Source: a halophilic archaeon J07HX64 (GTDB lineage Archaea; Halobacteriota; Halobacteria; Halobacteriales; Haloarculaceae). Taken from it: a stretch of 7,093 nucleotides of DNA. Shown here piece by piece: positions 1 through 6,021 of the stretch (positions are counted from its first letter, which is position 1; each line of letters opens with the position of its first letter). The position numbers and the translations under genes were made by a program. The DNA lies in NCBI GenBank assembly GCA_000416085.1, contig KE356579.1, positions 2,376,709-2,383,801 of the forward strand. The letters are read 5' to 3'. The notes under the pieces are model-generated. The model searched no databases. It was not told where the DNA came from and worked only from the letters and a program-made list of their open reading frames with translations.

Positions 1-69
1 GTCGAGCGGCCGCACCTGCCGGAGATAGCGTGCACTGTCACACACCTGCGAGCGCTGGCGCTCGTTCAT
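1..69 (-). CDS. Unidentified protein, N-terminal 23 codons only (gene runs off the left edge)
   Basis: An ATG at 69-67 opens a frame that stays open to the window edge. It begins MNERQRSQVCD and continues ARYLRQVRPLD. The start overlaps the tyrA stop as ATGA (69-66), the same arrangement as two other gene pairs in this window, which is the main reason to call it a gene. All 23 codons fit the local G/C-ended codon use, and the residues look like the start of a charged amphipathic helix in a soluble protein. I do not recognise the family from this little sequence. The overlap suggests co-transcription and translational coupling with tyrA, so a link to aromatic amino acid metabolism is possible but is only inference from position. 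Confidence 0.6.
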   Translation of the reverse strand, partial: MNERQRSQVCDSARYLRQVRPLD

Positions 70-1001
70 TCCGCCTCACCACCGTCCCCGTGACCACCCG
101 CGACGTCGGTGTTCTGGGGGTTCTGGTCGCCGGTGTCCTCGATATCTCTGACCTCTCGGGTGCGACCGTCTCGACGTCGCCGGTTACTGCTGGCGGCTCC
201 AGTATCCCCGGCGTCCCCGACGTCTCGGGTGCGGTCACCCTGGTGTCGCTGGTCGTTGCCGGCCTCCTGGTAGAGCTGCTCGAACCCATCGTCGCTGGCG
301 TCGACATCGGCGATCCGGCGGGCAGCCGCGGCCACCTCGGCGGCACCGTCGAACGCGGTCTGAATGTCGCCGTAGACCTGGGAGTCGCCGGCGGTGACCC
401 GGTCTGCGAGCGCAGCGAGCTCCGCCGAGACAGGCGTGTGGAACCGCTCAGGAACCGGTTCGGCGGCGAGCGCGAACGCGAGCACCGCGGTGTGGGTCCG
501 GGCCTGGACCGTCTCCATCGCCCGGTCGTGTGCTGCTGGTGTCGTCTCGAAGACCCTGTTGCCACGCTCCTCGAGTGCTGTGAGAAGCCCCTCGACGGTC
601 GGTCCCCGCTGTTCGACCACCACCGGGACGTTCCCAGGTTCGCTGTCAGGCGCGAACAGCGGGTGGAGGCTAGCCCGCTCGCGGTCTGTCAACTCTGTCA
701 TCGCCGCCACCGGGTCGGCCATCGCCCCAGTCACGTCGACAACCGCCTCGTGAGCGTGTGGCCCGTAGCGCTCGATCGCTGTCGCCGCCGCCGGGACTGG
801 CACGGCGATACAGACGAGCGCGAACCGCCCGCTATCGGTGTTCGCCGGCGACTCGACGGCACGGCCGCCGACCGCGGCCGCGGCATCGCGTGCTGTCGCC
901 GGGTCACGGTCCAAAAAAGAGAGCTCCGCGTCGAGCGCGTCGGCAACCACGCGACCGGTCCAGCGCCCCATCGCGCCGGCGCCGACGACGAGTGTCTCCA
1001 T
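66..1001 (-). CDS. tyrA: Prephenate dehydrogenase (TyrA family) with an unusual C-terminal tail
   Basis: Predicted cytoplasmic 311-residue enzyme that would oxidatively decarboxylate prephenate to 4-hydroxyphenylpyruvate with NAD(P)+ in tyrosine synthesis. The N-terminal Rossmann fold carries GAGAMG at residues 7-12, with an acidic D31 near the end of strand 2, as expected for adenosine ribose binding. LHPLFAPD (112-119) matches the HPxFGP-type catalytic histidine motif (H113). HDRAMETVQARTH (158-170) matches the conserved TyrA helix with two histidines, and VYGDIQ (209-214) matches the family's late helix. The family fold appears to end near residue 245. The last 65 residues are a hydrophilic, low-complexity tail with a repeated TR[DE]VxDxxDTG unit at 258 and 281. 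I chose METLVV as the start because it begins the Rossmann strand and has a TATA-like box 27-30 bases upstream. The frame is open further upstream, but that part lies over the promoter and has no family features. It overlaps the next gene by four bases. Arogenate specificity cannot be excluded. Confidence 0.86.
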   Translation of the reverse strand: METLVVGAGAMGRWTGRVVADALDAELSFLDRDPATARDAAAAVGGRAVESPANTDSGRFALVCIAVPVPAAATAIERYGPHAHEAVVDVTGAMADPVAAMTELTDRERASLHPLFAPDSEPGNVPVVVEQRGPTVEGLLTALEERGNRVFETTPAAHDRAMETVQARTHTAVLAFALAAEPVPERFHTPVSAELAALADRVTAGDSQVYGDIQTAFDGAAEVAAAARRIADVDASDDGFEQLYQEAGNDQRHQGDRTRDVGDAGDTGAASSNRRRRDGRTREVRDIEDTGDQNPQNTDVAGGHGDGGEAE

Positions 1002-1024
1002 ACCTCTGTGATTGCCCCGGACCG

Positions 1025-1034
1025 GGCAAAAGCC
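1025..1034 (-). promoter_or_regulatory. Probable TATA-like promoter element of tyrA
   Basis: On the minus strand this reads GGCTTTTGCC. Its T4 core (1031-1028) lies 27-30 bases upstream of the tyrA ATG, which would place transcription initiation at or next to the start codon, typical of haloarchaeal leaderless mRNA. It is weaker than a consensus TTTAWA box. The acetyltransferase gene upstream has nearly the same element at the same spacing, which strengthens both calls. A short imperfect palindrome at 1014-1027 (GCCC...GGGC outer arms) sits between box and ATG and could be an operator. Confidence 0.4.
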
Positions 1035-1130
1035 GTTCGATGCACCCGGCCGACGACTCCGGAACCGTGTGCCGTCGGACGAACGAGAGTCCCCCGACCC
1101 GGGAGCGCTGCCGACAGCAACCAGCAGAGT

Positions 1131-1152
1131 CACAGACGGGTTCGGGTCTGTG
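1131..1152 (-). terminator. Hairpin directly after the acetyltransferase stop codon
   Basis: A perfect 7-bp inverted repeat (CACAGAC at 1131-1137, GTCTGTG at 1146-1152) with an 8-base loop begins on the base after the acetyltransferase stop. It may mark or stabilise the 3' end of that transcript. No T-run follows it, so true termination here is uncertain. The rest of the gap (1035-1130) shows no gene. Confidence 0.3.
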
Positions 1153-1638
1153 TCAGAGCCGCCGTTCGTACCTGTAGACCGTCGTACCGATCCGCTCGTC
1201 GTTGTATTCGCCGACGCGCTCGTAACCGGCGGCCTCGTAGAAGCCCACAGCGCGGTCGTTCTCGGCGATCACACCCAGACGGACCCGCTCACCGTCCCGG
1301 TCTTCCGCACGGCGCTCGACTGTCCGCAGGAGTCGGCCCCCGATACCCTCGCCCCACCGGTCCGGATGGACGTAGATGCGATCGAGGACGAACGTCGACG
1401 GCTCCTCCGCCGGTCCGGCGACGGCGAACCCGACGACATCGGGCTCGTCTGCGACGAGAAAGGGTCCATCGGCGTCGAGTCGTTCGGTCAGTGCGTCGTG
1501 GCTGTAGTACTCCGTGAGAAACTGCTCGACGTTCTCCTCGCCGACAATGGCCTCGTGTGCCGCGTACCACGCGGTCCGGGCCACCGCCTGCACCGCTGGC
1601 AGATCTCCGGACCTGGCCGGACGTATCTCGACGGTCAT
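1153..1638 (-). CDS. GNAT family N-acetyltransferase
   Basis: Predicted soluble 161-residue acetyltransferase using acetyl-CoA; the substrate cannot be told from sequence. The protein opens MTVEIRPARSGDLPAV, the usual first strand and helix of a GNAT fold. Motif A is at about 84-104, with LDRIYVHPDRWGEGIG: the R94-W-G-E-G-I-G100 segment fits the Q/RxxGxG/A pyrophosphate-binding loop. Motif B is at about 127-143, with NDRAVGFYEAAGY, where the tyrosine in FYE is commonly the proton donor or a structural residue in such enzymes. Length is normal for a single-domain GNAT. An ATG nine codons upstream (1665) is in frame, but I prefer 1638 because it begins exactly at the conserved MTVEIRPA strand and lies 26-30 bases from a TATA-like box that the longer form would overlap. 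It is flanked by hairpins on both sides and is probably its own transcription unit. Neighbouring tyrA does not imply a shared pathway. Confidence 0.9.
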   Translation of the reverse strand: MTVEIRPARSGDLPAVQAVARTAWYAAHEAIVGEENVEQFLTEYYSHDALTERLDADGPFLVADEPDVVGFAVAGPAEEPSTFVLDRIYVHPDRWGEGIGGRLLRTVERRAEDRDGERVRLGVIAENDRAVGFYEAAGYERVGEYNDERIGTTVYRYERRL

Positions 1639-1660
1639 CAGCTGATATAGCTGTCCGGCT

Positions 1661-1671
1661 GGCAAAAAGCC
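1661..1671 (-). promoter_or_regulatory. Probable TATA-like promoter element of the acetyltransferase gene
   Basis: The minus strand reads GGCTTTTTGCC, with the T5 core (1668-1664) 26-30 bases upstream of the ATG at 1638, so a leaderless transcript is expected. The T5 run could also serve as an archaeal T-tract terminator for the PH-domain operon that ends 90 bases upstream; the two roles are not exclusive. A 10-bp palindrome ATCAGCTGAT (1637-1646) overlaps the start codon. Confidence 0.4.
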
Positions 1672-1691
1672 GCCGGGAATCTGGTTTGGAT

Positions 1692-1716
1692 ACCACCGCC
1701 GGGGCTGGGCGGTGGT
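1692..1716 (-). terminator. Strong hairpin downstream of the PH-domain operon
   Basis: A perfect 9-bp GC-rich inverted repeat (ACCACCGCC at 1692-1700, GGCGGTGGT at 1708-1716) with a 7-base loop lies 42 bases past the stop of the three-PH-domain gene. About 25 bases further along the minus strand is a T5 run (1668-1664). The position suggests transcript 3'-end formation or RNA protection. Archaeal termination depends mainly on T-tracts rather than hairpins, so the mechanism is uncertain. The 119-base gap (1639-1757) holds no gene. Confidence 0.45.
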
Positions 1717-1757
1717 CGAACCCGCCGCGAGCGGCCGGGATTGACCGGTGTCTCGTC

Positions 1758-3362
1758 TCAGCCGCCGCCGTCGGTCGGCCCGCTCTGCGGGTGTCCGCCG
1801 TCGACGGTCGGCCGACCGTCACCGGGAGGAGAGGGGTCCGAACCGGTCGAGAGTCCGCTCCCGCCCTCGCCGAGCAGTTCGGCACGGCGGGTGATGGCGT
1901 CCTGGAACTGGTCGTGAACCTCCTCCCGCAGCTGTCTGGCGATGTCGACATCGATATCGAGTGCGACCGCGTCACCTCCGGAACCGCCGGAGCTCGCGGT
2001 GTCGACGGTGAGCGTCGCCAGATCCCGCCGTTGCTGGAACACTGTCTGTGAGTCCGCGACCGTCTGAACCCTGTAGTACGGGACGATAGTGGTCCGTCGC
2101 GTCCAGAACCCGCGGCGTGTGACAAAGTGTCTGTCGTCGTGGTAGTAGCCGAGCTGTTTCCACTTGAGATGTGCGGCGGGCACCACCCCAACGAGGAGAA
2201 CAGCGGCCAGATACCAGTCGCCGAGGTCGTTCGTCACCGCGTGGTACGCGGCGGCGGCGGCGACGATTGCGGCGATGATGAGTGTGTAGCGGGCGAGATA
2301 CCGGGTGCGGGCGCGCTTCGGCGGGCGCTCGAACTCGAGTTCGTCGATATCCTCGACGGTGTCGGCGAGCGCGAACACCCGGTCACGCTTGGCAATCGGG
2401 ACCGCAGAGTCGACGCTGTCACCGTTCTGTCCCGGCGAGTAGCCCGCCGTCTCGATTGCGAGATTCGCGTAGCCGGCAACCCGCGCGAGCACGTTCTCCC
2501 GGATCATCAGAGACTGTACCTTCGAGAGCGGGATGGTTCCGTTGTACCGCTGGAGTAACCCGCGCTCGTAGCGCAGTTCGTCCCCGTTGCGCAACAGTCG
2601 GAAGTCGTAGTACCGTAACACCGCCTGGACACCGCTGACGACCCACAACAGCACGAGCGCGACGATCGCGAGCGCCGGACCGAGCAACAGCAGTAACTGC
2701 ATCCGGGGCTGTGGCGGGGCGACCTCGGTCTGGCGTGCGCCGGCACCACCGGCCAGAAAGAACAGAAAGACGATCCCGATGAAAAACCGGAAGTTCGCCG
2801 AGGTGACCCCCAGGATGCCGAGCTCTCGTTGCTCGAGTTCGAACAGCACCTCGTTCTCGTCACCGGGGTCACGCTCGGTTTCCCCGTGTTTGCGGTCGCT
2901 GATAAGCTCCTGTAGCCGCGCGGCCTCGGACTCGCTGACGTACCGGAGTCGCGCCTCGGAGGCGCCGCCGCCGGCAGTCTCGATACGCACCTCCGAGATA
3001 CCGATCGCCCGTTGGACAACGTTCTGTGCGATGTCGACGTTCTGGATACGCTCGAACGGGATCTCCCGCTCGCGCCGCGAGAGCACACCGGACTGGATGT
3101 CGAACGTGTCACCGGTGGCTCGGTAGGTGAACCGCCGGACGTGGGCGGTCTCCCACCCGGCAACCGCGAGCACACCGACGACGATGAACACGAGTGTCAG
3201 TGGGGGTCTGCCACCCTGTTGACCACCGTCGGGACCGCCGCCGCCACCGAACAGAACTGAAAGGAGGATCACACCCACGATCCGAACTGCGTTTTCGGCG
3301 ACACGGTACGGAACCGACCGCGAGTCGAGTCGCGCGAACTCCGCGACGACTCGTCCACTCAT
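1758..3362 (-). CDS. Membrane protein with three bacterial-type PH domains (YdbT-like)
   Basis: Predicted 534-residue integral membrane protein with three repeats of a membrane-helix pair followed by a cytoplasmic bPH2 (YdbS/YdbT, DUF304-type) domain. Hydrophobic segments lie at about 25-38, 56-70, 190-206, 223-248, 356-375 and 383-398. PH-like domains follow at about 75-155, 250-335 and 402-480, each with the family pattern: a Y/F-R/D-F-T strand, 'G-L/V-L' near the turn (SGVLSRRERE, RGLLQRYNG, RGFWTRRT), then 'IP-x-x-R/K-V/I-Q' (IPFERIQNVD, IPLSKVQSL, VPYYRVQTV) and an 'IETAG'-like strand (127-131, 303-307). A Gly/Gln-rich loop sits at 38-53, and a disordered Gly/Ser/Pro/Asp tail at about 497-534. 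The ATG at 3362 overlaps the preceding PH gene's stop as ATGA, and an upstream extension of this frame would lie wholly inside that gene. This matches the small-plus-large ydbS-ydbT pairing of Bacillus. The biochemical role is unknown; a membrane complex with its partner is inferred. Confidence 0.85.
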   Translation of the reverse strand: MSGRVVAEFARLDSRSVPYRVAENAVRIVGVILLSVLFGGGGGPDGGQQGGRPPLTLVFIVVGVLAVAGWETAHVRRFTYRATGDTFDIQSGVLSRREREIPFERIQNVDIAQNVVQRAIGISEVRIETAGGGASEARLRYVSESEAARLQELISDRKHGETERDPGDENEVLFELEQRELGILGVTSANFRFFIGIVFLFFLAGGAGARQTEVAPPQPRMQLLLLLGPALAIVALVLLWVVSGVQAVLRYYDFRLLRNGDELRYERGLLQRYNGTIPLSKVQSLMIRENVLARVAGYANLAIETAGYSPGQNGDSVDSAVPIAKRDRVFALADTVEDIDELEFERPPKRARTRYLARYTLIIAAIVAAAAAYHAVTNDLGDWYLAAVLLVGVVPAAHLKWKQLGYYHDDRHFVTRRGFWTRRTTIVPYYRVQTVADSQTVFQQRRDLATLTVDTASSGGSGGDAVALDIDVDIARQLREEVHDQFQDAITRRAELLGEGGSGLSTGSDPSPPGDGRPTVDGGHPQSGPTDGGG

Positions 3363-4042
3363 AGCGCGTCGTCGCCCTCTGCCTCGATCGTGAGTCGCTT
3401 CACCCGCTGTTGGAGGTCCCGTGCCTCCGCCGGTTTGAGCCCGGGGATAGAGATGTCGGCACCCCGTGACCCGGCGGTGTAGACGACGAGCGTCGACAGC
3501 CCTAACCAGCGTTCGAGCGGTCCCCTGCTCGTGTCGAGGTGTTGAATGCGAACGTACGGGACGTGTGTCCGTCGGTTGACGAGGACACCCCGCTCCAGAT
3601 ACAGCGAGTCTTCCCTGACCTGGTAGACCCACACCCGGTAGCGCAACACCACGAGTCCGGCACCGAGTCCAAAGAACACGGCAAGCACCAGCACACCGAG
3701 CACAGGCGGACCGCCCGCCGCGTTGATCAGACCCGTGAGCACTATCGTCAGCACCGCAACACCGATCGACATCGTGATGCCCCAGCGGATGCGAACCCTT
3801 TGGTCCAGGTCCTGCCGGTCGGTGGTGTACTCGACCAGCGTCTCCGGGTCGAGACGGCGTTTTCCGTCACGGATTGCCGCCGTCGCACGCGAGACGCGCT
3901 CACCGAACCCGGCGACGTCCTGCGTGGCACGGCTCCGGTCGGCCGATCTCGACCGGCGAACAACTGCCGATTTTGTCTCCGTCTCGGGCCCGGGCCCGGC
4001 TGCTTCGGGCGCCTGCGCCCGCTCGTCACTTCGGTCACTCAT
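3359..4042 (-). CDS. Membrane protein with one bacterial-type PH domain (YdbS-like)
   Basis: Predicted 227-residue membrane protein of the bPH2 (YdbS/DUF304) family. Residues 1-75 form a hydrophilic, charged, probably disordered cytoplasmic extension, longer than usual for the small member of such pairs. Two membrane helices follow at about 87-107 and 113-133. A PH-like domain at about 138-216 shows the family hallmarks YLERGVLVNRRTHVPYVRIQ (148-167), where a turn GVL is followed by VPYVRIQ, and VVYTAGS (186-192). The C-terminus ends in an acidic EGDDAL. The ATG at 4042 lies 27-30 bases from a TTAA box, so a leaderless start is likely; longer forms in the frame would run into the purF coding end. 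The stop overlaps the next gene as ATGA, so the two products are very likely made together and may assemble as a heteromer. Function is unknown. Confidence 0.84.
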   Translation of the reverse strand: MSDRSDERAQAPEAAGPGPETETKSAVVRRSRSADRSRATQDVAGFGERVSRATAAIRDGKRRLDPETLVEYTTDRQDLDQRVRIRWGITMSIGVAVLTIVLTGLINAAGGPPVLGVLVLAVFFGLGAGLVVLRYRVWVYQVREDSLYLERGVLVNRRTHVPYVRIQHLDTSRGPLERWLGLSTLVVYTAGSRGADISIPGLKPAEARDLQQRVKRLTIEAEGDDAL

Positions 4043-4067
4043 TACAGTATAATCGGGCTGGGACGCT

Positions 4068-4073
4068 GTTAAG
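4068..4073 (-). promoter_or_regulatory. TATA-like promoter of the PH-domain gene pair
   Basis: The minus strand reads ACTTAACAG; TTAA (4072-4069) is 27-30 bases upstream of the ATG at 4042, consistent with a leaderless transcript. It sits in the 47-base gap after purF. The PH pair can therefore be transcribed on its own even if some read-through from purF occurs. Confidence 0.5.
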
Positions 4074-4089
4074 TCCCCCGACCCGTCGG

Positions 4090-5520
4090 TTAGTCGCCGG
4101 CGGTTTCGATCGTGGGGCGGGTCACATCGCGGTCGTGTTCCTCGCCCTCGACATCGTACGGGTACTGCCCGGTGACACAGCCGAGACACAGTTCGCTGTG
4201 GTCGCGGTCGAGCGTCTCGGTGATCGCCTCGACCGAGAGGTACGCGAGACTGTCGGCCCCGATATCGGCCTCGATGTCCTCGACGGTCCGGTCCGACGCG
4301 ATGAGTTCCTCGCGACTCGCCATATCGATACCAAAGTAACAGGGTGCGGCTATCGGCGGTGAGCCGATACGGAGGTGGACCTCCTCGGCACCGGCCTCGG
4401 CGAGCAGGTCGAGCAGCTGTCTCGAGGTGGTGCCGCGGACGATAGAGTCGTCGATGAGCGTCACCGACCGGCCCTCGACTGTCGACCGGATCGGGTTGAG
4501 CTTCAGACGGACTGCCCGCTCGCGCTCGTCCTGTGTCGGCATGATGAACGTACGACCGACGTAGCGGTTCTTCATCAGTCCCTCGGCGAACTCGGTGTCG
4601 GCTCCGGCCTCGCTCGCCGCCTCGGCGTAGCCCGTGGCGAACGCCCGCCCCGAGTCCGGCACCGGCATCACGACATCCGTCTCGACACCGGACTCGTCCC
4701 AGAGCCGGCGGCCCAACTCCCGCCGAACATCGTAGACGAGTTTCCCGTCGATCACCGAGTCTGGACGCGCAAAGTAGATGTGCTCGAAAAAGCAGTGTGC
4801 CGTTGTCTCCCGGTCGACGAGCTGGTAGCTGTCGTAGTCGGAGCCGTCGGGGCGCAACACCACGAGTTCACCCGGCCGGACGTCACGGATCAGGTCGCCA
4901 CCGAGCGCGTCGATGGCAGCCGACTCCGAGGCCAGCACGTAGCCGTCATCGAGAGCGCCGAGACAGAGCGGACGGTTGCCCTGCGGATCACGCAACCCGA
5001 GCACGGTCTCGTCGTGCATGATTGTCAGCGAATACGAGCCGTGAACGCGCTCCATCGTCGCCTTCACCGCCCGGACCAGGTCCGCCTCGAGCAGGTTCCG
5101 TGCCAGGTCGTGTGCGATCACCTCCGTGTCACCGGAGGATGTAAACGCGTGACCGAGTCCCGCGAGGTCCTCCCGGACGGCATCGGCGTTCACGAGATTG
5201 CCGTTGTGGGCAAGTCCGAGCGACCCGCTCTTGAACGACACCGAAAACGGTTGTGCACAGCACTCGTTTACTCCGCCCTCGGTCGGGTACCGGACGTGAC
5301 CGATACCGTTCGACCCGTTCAGTGACTCTATCGCCGGGCCGTCGAACGCGTCACCGACCAGCCCCATCTCGACGTGCTCGTACTGCTGGAACCCGTCGTG
5401 AGTAACGATACCCGCGGACTCCTGGCCGCGGTGTTGGAGTGCGTACAACGCGTAGTAAAGCGGCTGGGCGGCGTTCCTGTCAGAAAGAGAGACACCGACA
5501 ACACCGCATTTTTCGTGCAT
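4090..5520 (-). CDS. purF: Amidophosphoribosyltransferase (glutamine PRPP amidotransferase)
   Basis: Predicted 476-residue cytoplasmic enzyme for the first committed step of purine synthesis: PRPP plus glutamine gives 5-phosphoribosylamine, glutamate and pyrophosphate. The N-terminal Ntn glutaminase domain (about 5-235) starts MHEKCGVVG, so a four-residue propeptide would be removed to expose Cys5. R77 (GHVRYPT), N106-G107 (AHNGNL) and D131 (SSGDTE) fit the glutamine site. The C-terminal phosphoribosyltransferase domain (about 250-450) has the PRPP loop VTLIDDSIVRGTTS (353-366). Cys243, Cys394, Cys445 and Cys448 match the four cysteines that bind a [4Fe-4S] cluster in the Bacillus subtilis-type enzyme, so this is probably an Fe-S form. 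Full length, no missing catalytic residue. The ATG at 5520 is chosen because it is four codons from the nucleophile; the upstream in-frame ATG at 5556 would overlap rpl37e. It starts one base after the rpl37e stop, so it is probably co-transcribed with lsm and rpl37e. Confidence 0.96.
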   Translation of the reverse strand: MHEKCGVVGVSLSDRNAAQPLYYALYALQHRGQESAGIVTHDGFQQYEHVEMGLVGDAFDGPAIESLNGSNGIGHVRYPTEGGVNECCAQPFSVSFKSGSLGLAHNGNLVNADAVREDLAGLGHAFTSSGDTEVIAHDLARNLLEADLVRAVKATMERVHGSYSLTIMHDETVLGLRDPQGNRPLCLGALDDGYVLASESAAIDALGGDLIRDVRPGELVVLRPDGSDYDSYQLVDRETTAHCFFEHIYFARPDSVIDGKLVYDVRRELGRRLWDESGVETDVVMPVPDSGRAFATGYAEAASEAGADTEFAEGLMKNRYVGRTFIMPTQDERERAVRLKLNPIRSTVEGRSVTLIDDSIVRGTTSRQLLDLLAEAGAEEVHLRIGSPPIAAPCYFGIDMASREELIASDRTVEDIEADIGADSLAYLSVEAITETLDRDHSELCLGCVTGQYPYDVEGEEHDRDVTRPTIETAGD

Positions 5521-5521
5521 A

Positions 5522-5692
5522 CTACTCGCCGGCTTTCGTCTGCCAGGCGTAGCCACGACGCTTGGCCGACTTGCCGAACCCGCACGACGAACAGACCTTC
5601 TTCTTTACGTGGTAGGACTTCTCACCGCACCGCCGGCACTTCACATGTGTCGTCGTGTTCTTCGTGCCCTGAGTCGATGTGCCCTTTGTCAT
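5522..5692 (-). CDS. rpl37e: Large ribosomal subunit protein eL37 (L37e)
   Basis: Predicted 56-residue basic zinc-ribbon protein of the archaeal/eukaryotic large ribosomal subunit. It begins [20 protein letters not shown]; two CxxC pairs, CRRC (19-22) and CSSC (34-37), form the zinc site. The eL37 signature GFGKSAKRR (38-46) is followed by YAWQTKAGE at the end. Length and sequence are complete for the haloarchaeal family. It is much more basic than its neighbours, as expected for an rRNA-binding protein in this otherwise acidic proteome. The ATG overlaps the lsm stop as ATGA (5692-5689), and the TAG is followed by one base and then purF. At 56 residues it is easily dropped by ORF length cut-offs. 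The lsm-eL37 pairing is typical of haloarchaea and supports both calls. Confidence 0.96.
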   Translation of the reverse strand: MTKGTSTQGTKNTTTHVKCRRCGEKSYHVKKKVCSSCGFGKSAKRRGYAWQTKAGE

Positions 5693-5886
5693 GATCGTAT
5701 CGAAACCACGTTATCGCCGCGTATAACCGTTGTGTCTCCGGTGTCCCCCGTCTCCAGGACGAGGTTCATGTGCTGGTCGTAGCCCGCGAGTCGCCCGTCG
5801 TAGTGGTCACCGCCCTTTAGTTCGACTGTCACCTCGCTGCCAACCGACTCCTCAAGAACATCGAGTGGTCGGCGCGTCTCGTTCAT
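5689..5886 (-). CDS. lsm: Archaeal Sm-like RNA-binding protein (Lsm)
   Basis: Predicted 65-residue Sm-fold protein expected to form a ring that binds U-rich single-stranded RNA and small RNAs. After [10 protein letters not shown] (5-14), the Sm1 motif spans about 16-46: [10 protein letters not shown], then the loop [10 protein letters not shown] (35-44), in which D37, H39 and N41 fit the uridine-binding pocket. Sm2 is [10 protein letters not shown] (54-63), with the IRGDN signature that closes the RNA site. Between them, TGDTGDTT (47-54) is a short acidic linker. Length is complete for a haloarchaeal Lsm. The ATG at 5886 has a TTTAA box 25-29 bases upstream, so the mRNA is likely leaderless. 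The stop overlaps the rpl37e start by four bases, indicating co-transcription and probable translational coupling with the ribosomal protein and purF. Confidence 0.95.
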   Translation of the reverse strand: MNETRRPLDVLEESVGSEVTVELKGGDHYDGRLAGYDQHMNLVLETGDTGDTTVIRGDNVVSIRS

Positions 5887-5909
5887 ACTCGTACCGGTGG
5901 TGACTGGCG

Positions 5910-5915
5910 CTTAAA
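5910..5915 (-). promoter_or_regulatory. TATA box for the lsm-rpl37e-purF operon
   Basis: The minus strand reads GGTTTAAGCG; TTTAA (5915-5911) lies 25-29 bases upstream of the lsm ATG. This is the best match to the haloarchaeal TATA consensus in the window and predicts initiation at or within a base or two of the ATG. Confidence 0.6.
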
Positions 5916-6000
5916 CCTGCCGTCTTGGACAGAGCGGTCTTCCGGTGACCGAACTGCGGAGGGGTGAGTGGTGGTCCAACGGTGGGGCTGGCCGGCAGAT

Positions 6001-6021
6001 CGGTCACACAGCGAGTGACCG
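6001..6021. repeat. 7-bp inverted repeat in the divergent intergenic region
   Basis: Perfect arms CGGTCAC (6001-6007) and GTGACCG (6015-6021) are separated by seven bases. A related CGGTGACCG lies close to 5943-5951. The location between two divergent genes suits a regulator-binding site, but no family can be named. Confidence 0.3.

Noticed and set aside
1002..1133. Longer tyrA start at 1133
   Set aside because: The extra 44 residues are Arg/Gly/Ser-rich, precede the Rossmann strand and cover the likely promoter and the upstream hairpin region.
30..1517. Long plus-strand open frame of 495 codons
   Set aside because: It lies antisense to tyrA and the acetyltransferase, which have clear motifs; the translation is Arg-rich low complexity, typical of the opposite strand of GC-rich genes.
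2127..3260. Plus-strand open frames inside the three-PH-domain gene
   Set aside because: Antisense to a gene with repeated family motifs and membrane helices; no promoter or start context.
4375..5325. 316-codon plus-strand open frame
   Set aside because: Antisense shadow of purF with no recognisable domain.
5521..5556. Longer purF start at 5556
   Set aside because: It would add residues before the nucleophile cysteine and overlap rpl37e, whereas 5520 leaves the expected short propeptide.
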